Shown in pieces: positions 8,990 through 22,922 of a stretch of DNA of 64,000 nucleotides. A program made the translations under genes and the position numbers. The notes beneath the pieces are model-generated. The model searched no databases, was not told the origin of the DNA, and saw nothing but the letters and a program-made list of their open reading frames with translations. Source of the stretch: a bacterium (GTDB lineage Bacteria; Bacteroidota; Ignavibacteria; Kapaibacteriales; UBA7675); assembly GCA_030430495.1 (NCBI GenBank), contig JAUIKM010000024.1:25509-89508 (forward strand), in the 5' to 3' direction. Numbering within the stretch: position 1 is the stretch's first letter; every line of letters begins with the position of its first letter.

Positions 8990-9007
8990 TTAAACACATG
9001 TGTTTAA
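8990..9007. repeat. 18-bp perfect palindrome
   Basis: TTAAACACATGTGTTTAA is a perfect palindrome between tRNA-Arg and the end of the smg-like gene. Its right half overlaps a TGTTTAACA word (9001-9009). It could be a protein-binding site; no function is shown. Confidence 0.5.
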
Positions 9008-9079
9008 CAAAAAACAGAGACGGCAAGCACATCCGTGCTTCCCGTCTGAAATGTTCGGGCCTGATTGTAGCCGGCGACG

Positions 9080-9538
9080 TCAGTGTATCGTGTCGTCGCC
9101 GTTGAGCAACATGCGGCTGCCGCTCAAATAATCGCCGTCGGCGTTGAACACCACCGAGGCGATGGCGGCCTTCAACTCCGTGCCGCTCAGATCGTGGTCT
9201 TCGTCGGCAGTAAGGCGGTCGATGAGGATTTCGAGATGCTCGTTGCTGATCAGTCCCAGTTGCAGCATCTGCAGCAGATAACCGAAAGTCTCCGCGCCGA
9301 GGGACGAACGCTCGCGATGATCCAGAATCCGGAACGAAGCCGTATTGGCAATGTCGTCGTTGCTGATCACCTGATCCGCGAATTCCATGCGGTCGATCAG
9401 CCAGGAGAATGCCGTCGAAATTTCCGTGGGCGTGTACCCCTGAGCGCTGAGCTCGTCGACGACAACGTCGTTGAGGTTAGGCACCTCACGCATTTGCGCA
9501 ATCACGTGCGCAATGATTTCAATGATTCTCTCGTGCAT
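9080..9538 (-). CDS. smg: Smg/DUF494 family protein
   Basis: The 152-residue product fits the DUF494 (Smg) family, small helical proteins of unknown role often encoded near DNA-processing or tRNA genes. The N-terminus MHERIIEIIAHVIAQMRE and the C-terminal KAAIASVVFN block match the family pattern. The start at 9538 was chosen because the family begins at this point. The frame is open to an ATG at 9613 that lies only 2 nt after the ybeY stop, so a coupled start adding 25 residues is possible. It is the last gene of a leftward trio with ybeY. Confidence 0.8.
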   Translation of the reverse strand: MHERIIEIIAHVIAQMREVPNLNDVVVDELSAQGYTPTEISTAFSWLIDRMEFADQVISNDDIANTASFRILDHRERSSLGAETFGYLLQMLQLGLISNEHLEILIDRLTADEDHDLSGTELKAAIASVVFNADGDYLSGSRMLLNGDDTIH

Positions 9539-9615
9539 TTGTACCCGTCGGAACATACACATGTCATGTAGGTGGAACAAGCCTGATTTATTGCCTGCCG
9601 CCGTCCCGGCCATTT

Positions 9616-10080
9616 TTACCAGGCTGCGGCAATGTTTTCGTCCTCAAGTTTGCGCATCTGCGCCCGCCCCGCATCGTCCGCATCGTCGTAGCCCACAACG
9701 TGCAGAACTCCGTGAGCGACCAGGCGCATCATCTCGTGACTGAACGAGACGCCGTATTCGGCTGCCTGGCGGCGCGCCATTTCGGCACAAACATAAATTT
9801 CGCCATCTACAAGCTCATCATCAAGGGAAAAACTGATGACGTCCGTAGAATAGTCGTGATTGAGGAACTGCTTGTTGATGCGTTGCATCTCTTTGTCGTC
9901 GACCACAACCACGCTGACGCTCCCCTCGCGCCGCTGATGGCTGCGCAAAACACACTCGACGACGCGCCGCATTTTGAGGCGCGGAATAAAGCGCGTTTCA
10001 GTTGTGTTGTAGATGCCTATCTCGAAATGTTCGGTTGCGGCGCCACGCGCCTGCGAAGATTTTTGTGTGGATGGAGCCAT
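9616..10080 (-). CDS. ybeY: Endoribonuclease YbeY (16S rRNA maturation)
   Basis: YbeY is a zinc-dependent endoribonuclease needed for 16S rRNA 3' maturation and ribosome quality control. The family motif HGxLHLxGYDH is seen as HGVLHVVGYDD: the first two histidines are kept but the third zinc ligand position is Asp. The upstream STDVISFSL and GEIYVCAEMARRQA blocks are typical. It has 154 residues, including about 15 extra at the N-terminus. It lies 25 bp after the unknown gene at 10106 and immediately before the smg-like gene, suggesting one transcript. Confidence 0.92.
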   Translation of the reverse strand: MAPSTQKSSQARGAATEHFEIGIYNTTETRFIPRLKMRRVVECVLRSHQRREGSVSVVVVDDKEMQRINKQFLNHDYSTDVISFSLDDELVDGEIYVCAEMARRQAAEYGVSFSHEMMRLVAHGVLHVVGYDDADDAGRAQMRKLEDENIAAAW

Positions 10081-10105
10081 GAATGCGCCGCCTGTGGATG
10101 GACGA

Positions 10106-10549
10106 TTACTCGCCTTCAGCGCCGATGACCGCTTCGGTCAGCGAGAGCTGCATGGCGGACATCAGAACACGCGGGTCGAGTTTGCCGAAGTCCGACGTCA
10201 GAATCTCACGGCGAATATTGACGAACATGGAACATGTACAGCGAGCGCCGACGACGAGACAGGAGACGTGTCCGGAACGCACGCCCAGGAAAATGACCTC
10301 GTCCGGTTCAAACAGCATGTAGGTCGAACAGTTGTGCAGTTCAAAATAGCCGTGTTGCGTCTGCGCCACCACGAGTGCGCCTCTGGCGTCGCCGCCCAGA
10401 TCCACGTCGCTGTGCAGCGTCAGGTTCAAAGACTGTTTTGATTCCTCGTGGCTCAGGCGAAACATATAGGAGCCCTCAACCACCTGGGCCGCACCGCCAA
10501 GGACAGCGGCAATGCTGTCGGCATCGGATTGAGTAAAATCAAAACTCAT
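10106..10549 (-). CDS. Hypothetical protein (147 aa)
   Basis: Not recognised. The product has no signal peptide or membrane helix. By eye it is beta-rich with alternating hydrophobics (EGSYMFRLSHEE, SLNLTLHSDVDLGG, GALVVAQTQHGYFELHNC) and a helical C-terminus (PRVLMSAMQLSLTEAVIG). It contains three cysteines in the middle (CLVVGARCTCS). It is the first gene of the leftward unit with ybeY and smg, divergent from thrS across a 192-bp spacer. Confidence 0.65.
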   Translation of the reverse strand: MSFDFTQSDADSIAAVLGGAAQVVEGSYMFRLSHEESKQSLNLTLHSDVDLGGDARGALVVAQTQHGYFELHNCSTYMLFEPDEVIFLGVRSGHVSCLVVGARCTCSMFVNIRREILTSDFGKLDPRVLMSAMQLSLTEAVIGAEGE

Positions 10550-10741
10550 AGTTGGCGCACCTGTTTTCCGCTGATTGCGGCACGCGCGGGGAATTGCCCC
10601 GACTGCTCCGCAAATTTTATGTATTTTTGCCGTTCATGTTCGGCGGCTGTAACGAGGCAACGCCGCCCGCAGACGCATGAAGCGCCGCATAAATTAACAA
10701 ATTGCCTCGATTTTACGAACTTCAGTAGCATTGACAGTACG

Positions 10742-12688
10742 ATGAAGATTACCTTCCCCAACGGAGACGTCAAGGAATTTCCCGCCGAAACGACGGGAAT
10801 GCAGATTGCAGAGTCGATTTCACCCGGTCTGGCCCGCAACGCGGTGGGCATCGTGGCCGACGGCACAACTCTGGACCTGACGACGCCGATCACCACCGAT
10901 GCTACGGTTCGGATCCTGACGTTCAGCGATGACGAGGGCAAGCAGATTTTCTGGCACTCCTCCGCTCACCTGCTGGCCGAAGCGCTGCAGGAACTGTACC
11001 CCGGTATCAAATTCACGATCGGCCCGCCGATTGAAAACGGCTTTTACTACGACGTCCTGCTGCCGGACGATCGCAAGATTTCGCCTGAAGACTTCGAGAC
11101 AATCGAAAACAAAATGAAGGAGCTTTCCAAAAAGAATTCAGCTTTCCAACGCATCGACGTGTCCTGGGAGGACGCCGTCGACATGTACAAAAAGGAAGGC
11201 AACGAATTCAAGCTGGAACTGCTCGACACCTTCAAAGGCCAGGACATCACGCTCTATCGCCAGGGCGACTTCCTGGACCTCTGCCGCGGCACACACGTGC
11301 CGACGACGGGCATGCTCAAGTTTGCCAAGGTGCTGTCCGTAGCCGGCGCATACTGGCGCGGCGACTCGGACCGCGAGATGCTGACGCGCGTCTACGGCGT
11401 GTCTTACCCCAAAAAGCAGATGCTGGAGGAAGACCTGCACCTGCGTGAGGAAGCCGAAAAACGCGACCACCGCAAGCTGGGCAAACAGCTGGAGCTGTAC
11501 ACGATTACGCAGAAAGTCGGCTCGGGCCTGCCCATCTGGCTGCCGAACGGAACAATGCTGCGCCGCACGCTGGAGCAGTTCCTGCGCGAGATGCAGATTA
11601 CGGCCGGTTACCAGGAGGTGATCACGCCGCACATCGGGCACCTGGACCTGTACCGCACCTCCGGCCACTATCCTTATTACTCGGAGTCGCAGTACTCGCC
11701 GATCCAGGTGGACGACGAGGAATACCTGCTCAAACCGATGAACTGCCCGCATCACCACCAGATCTACGCCAGCAAGCCGCGCTCCTACCGCGACCTGCCG
11801 GTGCGTCTGGCAGAATTCGGGTCCGTCTATCGCTACGAGCAGTCCGGCGAGCTCAACGGCATCTCTCGGACGCGCGGCTTTACGCAGGACGACTCGCACA
11901 TTTACTGCACGCCGGAGCAGATCAAGGACGAACTGAAGAGCGTCGTCAACCTGACGCAGATCGTTTTCCGCACTTTTGGACTGGAGCCGTTCACGCGCCT
12001 GTCCTTCCGCGACGACGACGAGACCAAGTACGCCGGCGATCCGGCCGACTGGGAGCGCGGTCAGCGCATCCTCAAGGAGGTCGCCGACGAGATGGAACTG
12101 GACTACGTCATCGGCGAGGGCGAGGCGGCGTTCTACGGTCCCAAGATCGACTTTATCGTACGCGACGCGCTGGGCCGCAAATGGCAGCTCGGCACGGTGC
12201 AGATCGACTACGTCATGCCCGAGCGTTTTGAGCTTGAGTACGTCGGCTCGGACAACGCCAAACACCGCCCGGTGATTATCCACCGCGCGCCGTTTGGATC
12301 GATGGAACGTTTTATCTCGATTCTGATCGAACACTACGCCGGGAACTTCCCTTTCTGGTTAGCCCCCGTGCAGGCAACCGTTCTGCCGATAACCGACGAT
12401 CAGGCCGATTTTGCGCAGGCGGTGCACGCCGAGCTGGAAAAACGCGGCGTCCGCGCGACGATCGACACGCGCAGCGAGAAGATCGGCCGCAAGATCGCCG
12501 AAGCCGAGCAGGCCAAAATCCCCTTCAGTTTGATCATCGGCGCACGCGAGAAAGAAGCCAACTCCGTGGCCCTTCGCGAACACACCGTCGGCGACCGCGG
12601 CAAGATGCCGGTCGGTGAGTTGTATGAACTGCTTGAGCAGCTCTCGGCACCCGGAGCCACTGAGCACAAAAGCGAAGAGTCCGCCTAA
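10742..12688 (+). CDS. thrS: Threonyl-tRNA synthetase
   Basis: The 648-residue class II synthetase carries the usual parts: N-terminal TGS domain (MKITFPNGDVKEFP onward), the editing domain (about residues 65-240, with HSSAHLLAEA and CRGTHVP), the catalytic core with the zinc-binding Cys/His in MNCPHHHQIYASK and motif 2 around YRYEQSGELNGISRTRGF, and a C-terminal anticodon domain. The start is the ATG at 10742 by family alignment; the frame extends 98 codons upstream but that stretch is not conserved thrS sequence. No strong ribosome-binding site precedes it. A terminator follows about 100 bp after the stop. Confidence 0.97.
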   Translation: MKITFPNGDVKEFPAETTGMQIAESISPGLARNAVGIVADGTTLDLTTPITTDATVRILTFSDDEGKQIFWHSSAHLLAEALQELYPGIKFTIGPPIENGFYYDVLLPDDRKISPEDFETIENKMKELSKKNSAFQRIDVSWEDAVDMYKKEGNEFKLELLDTFKGQDITLYRQGDFLDLCRGTHVPTTGMLKFAKVLSVAGAYWRGDSDREMLTRVYGVSYPKKQMLEEDLHLREEAEKRDHRKLGKQLELYTITQKVGSGLPIWLPNGTMLRRTLEQFLREMQITAGYQEVITPHIGHLDLYRTSGHYPYYSESQYSPIQVDDEEYLLKPMNCPHHHQIYASKPRSYRDLPVRLAEFGSVYRYEQSGELNGISRTRGFTQDDSHIYCTPEQIKDELKSVVNLTQIVFRTFGLEPFTRLSFRDDDETKYAGDPADWERGQRILKEVADEMELDYVIGEGEAAFYGPKIDFIVRDALGRKWQLGTVQIDYVMPERFELEYVGSDNAKHRPVIIHRAPFGSMERFISILIEHYAGNFPFWLAPVQATVLPITDDQADFAQAVHAELEKRGVRATIDTRSEKIGRKIAEAEQAKIPFSLIIGAREKEANSVALREHTVGDRGKMPVGELYELLEQLSAPGATEHKSEESA

Positions 12689-12788
12689 GAGTTTACCCGT
12701 AAGAGGAGTTTAAGTCCCAGAGCCGTCTAGTTTCGAGCGCAACGGCCGTAAGCTACATGGTAAAAATAGGCGGGGCAGAAATTCATAG

Positions 12789-12825
12789 AAGCCGCCGGTG
12801 ACTTTGTTGCCGGCGGCTTTTTTTA
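12789..12825 (+). terminator. Rho-independent terminator after thrS
   Basis: A 10-bp stem AAGCCGCCGG/CCGGCGGCTT with an 11-nt loop is followed directly by a T-run (TTTTTT). It lies about 100 bp after the thrS stop codon. Confidence 0.85.
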
Positions 12826-12848
12826 TTGGGTTGTGGTGTGGCGACGCC

Positions 12849-12950
12849 GGTCTCAAGTACCTGGGTATGCGAAACACCCCCATCTACAAATTACCACGCA
12901 GCTCAATGCCTCCGCAAGACTATAAAACTCAACGGACGCTAATACTTGCT
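12849..12950. repeat. Intergenic repeat, copy A
   Basis: Two conserved blocks about 77 bp apart: GGTCTCAAGTACCTGGG plus TATGCGAAACACCCCCATC, and ACTCAACGGACGCTAATACTT. The same two blocks with the same spacing occur twice more at 20.1-20.4 kb. The rest of the 12.7-13.4 kb spacer shows no convincing gene. Confidence 0.6.
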
Positions 12951-13401
12951 CAATGTGCGCTGTTTCGTACTGTCCGATGCCAATGAATTTTCAAATTCAA
13001 CAGTTAACAAAATAATCAGAAAGCAAGCCCGATGTTAAAGAGGGCGCTGCAACAAATCTATGCCTGCCTGAGCCGGCAAGCTTAAACAGACCGGATACGA
13101 TTGGCCTTGGAGAACTCTCCTCCCCTGCCAAATTTGCGGAATACACAAGAGCACCACTTCCCCAGTCAAACGCACAAGCCATATTCGCGGACGGCAGGAA
13201 ATTGACGATTGAGCCTCATAGACAAGCAATATTGATTAAAGACCCAGCGAAGTTGGAGCCGCTCAGACCAGCCTGTACCTTCTACCACCCAATGAGCACT
13301 ATTTCAATAACAATACAACCGTGACACAGACAGCATTCTACATGATGGCGTACAAGTGACCAAGCTCTTTGAGAATCTCTGCCACAAGGTTAAATTTGCA
13401 A

Positions 13402-15153
13402 ATGGATTATATCAGCGACCCCGCTGCGATACCGCAGCACGTCAAGCGCGAACAATTGGCGCAAGAGCTGGCTGAATGTACGACGCTGCAGGCCAAAGTC
13501 GGGCTTCTGGGCAATCAGGCAACGCTCGACAATGTGATTCCGACGGCATCGGAATTTGTAGCAGACGCAATCGCGGAGATGCTTGAGGATGCGCCGCAGG
13601 ACAGTCCCGAACGGGCCGAACTGGAATATGTTCGCGGCAAAGCACTGGCTGAACAGGACAAGTATGCCGCTGCTGCTGTAAGTTTCAAAACGGCAGCCGA
13701 GCTTGCGGGCCGACGGCAGGATGCGGAATTGCAGTTCAAAGCCGAAGCCGAATGGGCGCTCAGTTTGTTGACCGGCACCAATCTGGATCTTGGGATTGAA
13801 ACACTGGAAAAAAAACGTACGCAGCTGGAAAACACAGTCGATCTGCTCGATGAAACAAGCTATAAACAACGCCTTTTTCTGGTCGTGTGTAATTTGAGCA
13901 GACTTTACGTCATCAAAGGTTTTTACAGCACTGCTTTGATCGCGGGCAATGAAGCACTGAGTTTAATAGAATATTCAACATCCAGTCTTAAAACATTTGC
14001 AGTTTACAGCAGCCTGGCGACCGCACATAACAATCTGGGAAGTTTTGCTTCAGCGCAACACTATTACGAACTGGCAATTGCGCTGGCCAAACGCGAGAAA
14101 AGTCGCACCTTACTTGGAAAGGCGCTCATCAATCTTGTGCAACACCGCCTGACGCAACTGATTGCCGATGAGACTACGCTGCGCATGCTTAAAGATGCCG
14201 ACTCCTATCTACGCCTGGATGCGCAGGAACCGCAACGTTTATCGATCACCTTCAGCCATGTACTCTACCACACCCAGAGCGAAGAGTACGAACTTGCAAC
14301 GCAGTATGCACAAAGAGTTCTTGCTTTGGCTGCTCAGCGCAAGGTACCGGCGATCAGCAGCAATGCACATGCATTTATGGCCAAAATCTTGTTAAAACAA
14401 GATAAGTTAGACGAAGCGCTGTTTCACGCCGAAAAAGCCGTCGAGTCCGTACGGATGCTCAACAACGCAAATCAGACCAGGATGTGCCTTGCAACGCTGG
14501 CTGAGGCGCATAAAAAACTTGGTCAATTTGAGCAAGGTTTTACTTGCCTGGAAGAAATAGTCGCAATCCACAACGATCAGCTGGTCGACAGCCACAAACA
14601 GTTGCACGCCGAACTACAAGCCACCGTGGCAGTGACGAGTCAACGCCGCGAGACGGAAATCGCAAAACTCGAAGCTGAAAAACAGACATTGCTGGCTCAG
14701 CAGCACGAAATGCAGCGCAAAGAAGTTCATCGTGAACTCGTTGCCAAAGCCCTCAAAATCTCAGAAACTACCAATCTGCTGAATTCACTCAAGAGTTCGG
14801 TCGCCAAAGTGCGCAATGCTAAAAGCAAAACGGTCAAGACTGTGCTGCTGGACCTGACGCGTGAAATCAACAACTTCATCGACGATGAGCAGAGTCGCGA
14901 TACCTTTGAAGAGGAATTCTCCGCACTGTTTCCCAACTACATCGATTTGCTTTCGCGCGAATACCCTGAACTCACCGAGCAGGAACTGCGCATTTGCGCT
15001 TTGATTCGTCTGAAAATTTCCAACGACAATGTCTGCCGCATTATGCGTATTGCCAAACGCAGCATCGAAAGTTATCGCTACCGCATTCGCAAGAAACTGG
15101 GTTTGGATCGCGGGACGGATCTGAGCGCGTTTCTGGTCGGATTCGGCGACTAG
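13402..15153 (+). CDS. TPR regulator with C-terminal LuxR-like HTH
   Basis: A 583-residue predicted cytoplasmic regulator. Roughly residues 60-400 are TPR-type helical pairs (for example YSSLATAHNNLGSFASAQHY and AETHKKLG-like units). A coiled coil rich in Glu/Lys/Gln follows at about 405-480. The C-terminus (about 520-570) is a helix-turn-helix of the LuxR type: LTEQELRICALIRLKIS ... SIESYRYRIRKKLGL. This architecture is common in Bacteroidota. The ATG at 13402 was preferred; a TTG 11 codons upstream is also open. It lies directly upstream of the 1410-residue secreted protein on the same strand, 454 bp away, so it may regulate it; that is inference. Confidence 0.82.
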   Translation: MDYISDPAAIPQHVKREQLAQELAECTTLQAKVGLLGNQATLDNVIPTASEFVADAIAEMLEDAPQDSPERAELEYVRGKALAEQDKYAAAAVSFKTAAELAGRRQDAELQFKAEAEWALSLLTGTNLDLGIETLEKKRTQLENTVDLLDETSYKQRLFLVVCNLSRLYVIKGFYSTALIAGNEALSLIEYSTSSLKTFAVYSSLATAHNNLGSFASAQHYYELAIALAKREKSRTLLGKALINLVQHRLTQLIADETTLRMLKDADSYLRLDAQEPQRLSITFSHVLYHTQSEEYELATQYAQRVLALAAQRKVPAISSNAHAFMAKILLKQDKLDEALFHAEKAVESVRMLNNANQTRMCLATLAEAHKKLGQFEQGFTCLEEIVAIHNDQLVDSHKQLHAELQATVAVTSQRRETEIAKLEAEKQTLLAQQHEMQRKEVHRELVAKALKISETTNLLNSLKSSVAKVRNAKSKTVKTVLLDLTREINNFIDDEQSRDTFEEEFSALFPNYIDLLSREYPELTEQELRICALIRLKISNDNVCRIMRIAKRSIESYRYRIRKKLGLDRGTDLSAFLVGFGD

Positions 15154-15607
15154 GCAAACGGTATTTACCGTATCACATTTTTGCAGCGCAAAGCTAGTAT
15201 TCATGCGCCCTACAGCAATTTTGGGCAGGCATTGCAGTGGAATTGCAGTATTGCGCAGCCCCCTTCCTGCTTGTAAATTGGCTTCAGGAAAAACAACAAA
15301 AGGTCTCCGGTCGATCAGGACCGATTCAAGGCTACGCCGGCATGCGGGTGACGGCAAGAGCGACAGATAACAAGCACATGCAAGAATGATTCAGTAGTCG
15401 GCATTAATAGTATGCCGAAGCACATCTGCATGTCCTAAGTTAACTAGCAGCATTCCGCACAGAATCCTCATCAGTAAACGCAACGCGCCGAAGGGTGATC
15501 TTGATCGCCCTTCAGCGTGCAGGGATTGTCTGTGCCCGACGCAGCATTTCAAGCTCAATGTGGTAGATAAATCATTAACATTTTTCCTAATTAATCGCGG
15601 ATGAGAC
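15154..15607. other. Spacer between regulator and surface protein
   Basis: No gene is seen in this 454-bp stretch. A weak inverted repeat GGGTGATCTTGATCGCCC lies at 15494-15511, about 97 bp before the next start codon, and could be an operator or part of a leader. Confidence 0.3.
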
Positions 15608-19840
<4,233 letters not shown>

Positions 19841-19965
19841 TTCTGCGACGAATGAATCTGAGAGTTCGGATTGTCGCGGCAGCACACTGCGGCAATCCGC
19901 TGGCTCATCCGCATACATGCTGCGTTTAACAGTTGACGGATTGTTAACATAGCATGTGAACCAGG

Positions 19966-19999
19966 CCCGGAATCTACCACATTCCGGGTTTTGTGTTTT
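19966..19999 (+). terminator. Terminator after the surface protein gene
   Basis: An 8-bp stem CCCGGAAT/ATTCCGGG with a 7-nt loop is followed by TTTTGTGTTTT, 126 bp after the stop codon at 19840. Confidence 0.7.
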
Positions 20000-20142
20000 A
20001 CCGGCATTTGGTGAATGTTGCCACGTAATTGGAAGCTAACCTTTTTACACTCCTTGGTTTGCGTTTTTTTGCTTGTAATTGCAACACAAGGTTTGAAATT
20101 GCCTGAGCGACAATAGCGACTTAACAGACATGCGGTTCAAGC

Positions 20143-20395
20143 CCAGTCTCAAGTCTCCGGGCTGCGAACCACCCCCCGCCCCAATTACAATCTCTTCAAT
20201 TTCTCATACCCAAAACAAGGCCATAATTCTCAACGGACTCTAAAACGAACTTAGCGGACATTTCCGATCCGCTGTGCCGGCAGTCGGACTCAGTCTCAAA
20301 TACTTGGGGCTGCAAACCACCCCCACTCATATATTACACCGCCAAAAATCTTCTCGCCAGGCAAATCAACTCTCCGGACCCAAAATCGACTTAAA
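20143..20395. repeat. Intergenic repeat, tandem copies B and C
   Basis: Copy B (20143-20255) and copy C (20289-20395) share CAGTCTCAA then GGGCTGCRAACCACCCCC, and about 80 bp later TCAACGGACTCTAAAACG-like sequence. They repeat with a period of about 146 bp and match copy A at 12849. No open frame spans them, so they are non-coding repeats. The surrounding spacer 20000-20560 shows no gene. Confidence 0.6.
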
Positions 20396-20568
20396 CGGCC
20401 TAATATATTCAATACGCTCGCCGCATCAGTTCACGTACAAGTGCAAGAACATTCAACTCCAAACTCAGGAACCAGCAAAAACGCAAGCCCAAGCCTGAGA
20501 CCAAGGTGAAGCGCAGCGGAACAAAGGGCTCAAAGCGCCGCCCCAAACCACAATACTACTAACAAAAA

Positions 20569-20604
20569 AAACGACGACCCGCCCAAACGAGTCGCCGTTT
20601 TTAA
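20569..20604 (-). terminator. Rho-independent terminator after rho
   Basis: On the minus strand AACGGCGACTCG and CGGGTCGTCGTT form a 12-bp stem (two G-U pairs) with a TTTGGG loop, followed by a T-run of eight. It lies 27 bp past the rho stop codon. Confidence 0.85.
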
Positions 20605-20630
20605 CTTAACAAGTCCAAAAGACCCGAAAC

Positions 20631-21938
20631 TTAAGAACTCATCGACGTCATGAAGTCTTTGTTGCTCTTTGTGCCTTTCAGACGGTCCAGCAGGAATTCA
20701 ATCGCTTCCTGTTGTGAGAACTCGCTCAGGACCTTGCGCAGAATCCAGATGCGGTTCAGCTCTTCCGCCTTGATCAGCAACTCCTCGCGGCGCGTGCCGG
20801 ATTTGTTGACGTCGATGGCCGGATAAACGCGGCGCTCCGAGAGCTTGCGGTCCAGCACCAGCTCCATGTTGCCCGTGCCCTTGAACTCTTCAAAAATCAC
20901 CTCGTCCATGCGGCTGCCCGTGTCGATCAGCGCCGTGGCAATGATCGTCAGCGAACCGCCCTCCTCAATGTTCCGCGCCGCGCCGAAGAAACGCTTCGGT
21001 TTGTGCAGTGCATTCGCGTCGACACCGCCCGAGAGAATCTTGCCCGAGTGCGGAATCACCGTGTTGTGCGCGCGCGCCAGACGCGTGATCGAGTCGAGCA
21101 GGATCACGACGTCGTGCTGGCCTTCCACCAGGCGCTTCGCTTTTTCGTGCACCATGTCCGCCACCTGAACGTGACGCTCGGGCGGCTCGTCAAAGGTCGA
21201 GGCAATCACCTCCGCATTGACCGAGCGCGCCATGTCCGTCACCTCTTCGGGACGTTCGTCGATCAGCAGCACGATCAGTTTTACTTCGGGGTGGTTGCGG
21301 GAGATACTGTTGGCTATCTTCTGCAGCAGGATGGTTTTACCGGATTTCGGCGGCGAGACAATCAATCCGCGCTGCCCCATGCCGATCGGCGCCAGCAGGT
21401 CGATAATCCGCATGTCCGTCTCGCCCGGAACCGTCTCCAGCTTCAGGCGCTTCGTCGGGTACAGCGGCGTCAGGTTGTCAAAAATCGTGCGGTCCCGCAT
21501 GATGTCGGGATCGACGTAGTTGACCAGCTCCACCTTCAGCAGCGCAAAAAAGCGCTCGGCTTCCTTCGGCGGACGCACCTGGCCCGTCACCGTGTCGCCC
21601 GTACGCAGGCCGAAACGTTTGATCTGGGAAGGTGAAACGTAAATATCATCCGGCGAGGGAAGGTAGTTGTAGTCGGGCGAACGCAGGAAACCGTAGCCGT
21701 CCGGCAACTGCTCCAGTACACCTTCGCTGAACGTGATTCCGCTTTCCGGCGCGTGCGCGGCGGCCTGATGCTGGGCGTGCGCCTCAATAATCTTGAAAAT
21801 CAGTTCCTGCTTGCGCAGGTCGCTGATATCCTCGATGCCGAGGTCCTTGGCTATTCTTGTCAGCTCGACGATCTTCTTTGCCTTCAAGGCGGCAATATCG
21901 ACCCGGCCCGACAAATTGTCATTTTGCGCTTGGGGCAT
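20631..21938 (-). CDS. rho: Transcription termination factor Rho
   Basis: A hexameric RNA helicase that ends transcription of untranslated RNA. The 435-residue protein has the Rho N-terminal helical domain (residues about 15-55), the cold-shock-like RNA-binding domain with [20 protein letters not shown], the Walker A loop [15 protein letters not shown], the Walker B region [17 protein letters not shown] and the secondary RNA-binding Q/R loops near [20 protein letters not shown]. No large insertion is present. It is a single gene with its own terminator, lying between the surface protein and the flagellar cluster. Confidence 0.97.
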   Translation of the reverse strand: MPQAQNDNLSGRVDIAALKAKKIVELTRIAKDLGIEDISDLRKQELIFKIIEAHAQHQAAAHAPESGITFSEGVLEQLPDGYGFLRSPDYNYLPSPDDIYVSPSQIKRFGLRTGDTVTGQVRPPKEAERFFALLKVELVNYVDPDIMRDRTIFDNLTPLYPTKRLKLETVPGETDMRIIDLLAPIGMGQRGLIVSPPKSGKTILLQKIANSISRNHPEVKLIVLLIDERPEEVTDMARSVNAEVIASTFDEPPERHVQVADMVHEKAKRLVEGQHDVVILLDSITRLARAHNTVIPHSGKILSGGVDANALHKPKRFFGAARNIEEGGSLTIIATALIDTGSRMDEVIFEEFKGTGNMELVLDRKLSERRVYPAIDVNKSGTRREELLIKAEELNRIWILRKVLSEFSQQEAIEFLLDRLKGTKSNKDFMTSMSS

Positions 21939-22922
21939 TACTTCAACCTGTTTATGCTGTTTGATTGGATTTGCAAAGCGATGGGGGCGGCGGAGAGCAC
22001 GCCCGGCGGGACTTTAACCCTGCCGATCCGCTGCACGCCTGAAGAACGCAAGACCATCTTTCTGCGGTCATGCGCCGGAAAATTTCAACTCAACACCGAA
22101 ATACGCCGTTCTGCGCTGTTTAACAACGCACGTTCCAGTGCCGGATAATCATTGGAAGAGGAACAAACTAAACGCAGCCGTCGCCTGAGCAGCTATCTGC
22201 AATGCAATTCCGCAATCAGTAACAGGGTAAGAGCTAGCTATTATCGGTCTTGCATAAGGAGGCGTACTGGAAGAGGGCGCCCGCATGCGGGAAACAGCGG
22301 GTATCACGTCTGAACTGGACGTATTAGTGTACGGCGACGCAAAATTAAACCACACATTTTCAAAAGTCAACAAAAAACTGTCCAACGTCCATTTATCTCT
22401 GTCCAACGTCATCGCCGCCGACGCCCGGACACGTAGAAAAATGGCCCGCGATTTGCTTGTTCGGGCGCGCACTTTTTACCGCTGTTTTTGTCCTTTTTGC
22501 ACCTGCAATCGTTCTTCACGCCAGGTTGGATGCGCCCTCAGCCTGCTCCGTGTATTTTGCGTTCCCCGCTCTCCGGTCCGTTGTCGGCCTCGTGTACCGC
22601 TTTGAGCTCCGGCTGCTTCCTGCGGCTTTGCCGGCACTCAGGCTCTTTGGTGTTTTTTCTTGTTTGTCGCCGTGTTTCCCGCCGCCGGTCGTCGTTGCGG
22701 TTCGCTGTTTTTGAATCTTGCGCCGCGCCGCGCGACTCTCGCCCGCCCGGCTGCTTGAGATGGTTTAAGCTTAAACGTTTTGTACTGCGCCGCACGCTGA
22801 ATCGCCGACGGCCCCCTTTAAAATGCCGCGATCCCGTCGCAGGGATGACGGGATCGCGGAGATATCGCTGTTGTATTGTCGCGCTCGATCCGTGGAGGTC
22901 GGATCAGGAGCGGGTCAGACTA
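21939..22922. other. About 1 kb spacer, no convincing gene
   Basis: This stretch separates rho from flgE. Short open frames exist on both strands but none shows a recognisable domain or a good ribosome-binding site. Part of it (22440-22760) is strongly strand-asymmetric and C/T-rich. A perfect hairpin near its right end is listed separately. Confidence 0.4.
22826..22859 (-). terminator. Strong hairpin downstream of flgE
   Basis: A perfect 13-bp stem CCGCGATCCCGTC/GACGGGATCGCGG with an 8-nt loop lies about 64 bp after the flgE stop on the minus strand. It is followed by CATTTTAAA. It probably ends or stabilises the flagellar transcript; its T-run is short. Confidence 0.5.

Noticed and set aside
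11138..12334. 398-codon minus-strand frame opposite thrS
   Set aside because: Antisense shadow of thrS codon bias; thrS motifs are unambiguous on the other strand.
22149..22472. Small leftward gene in the rho-flgE spacer
   Set aside because: No ribosome-binding site or domain, and an equally long frame overlaps it on the other strand.
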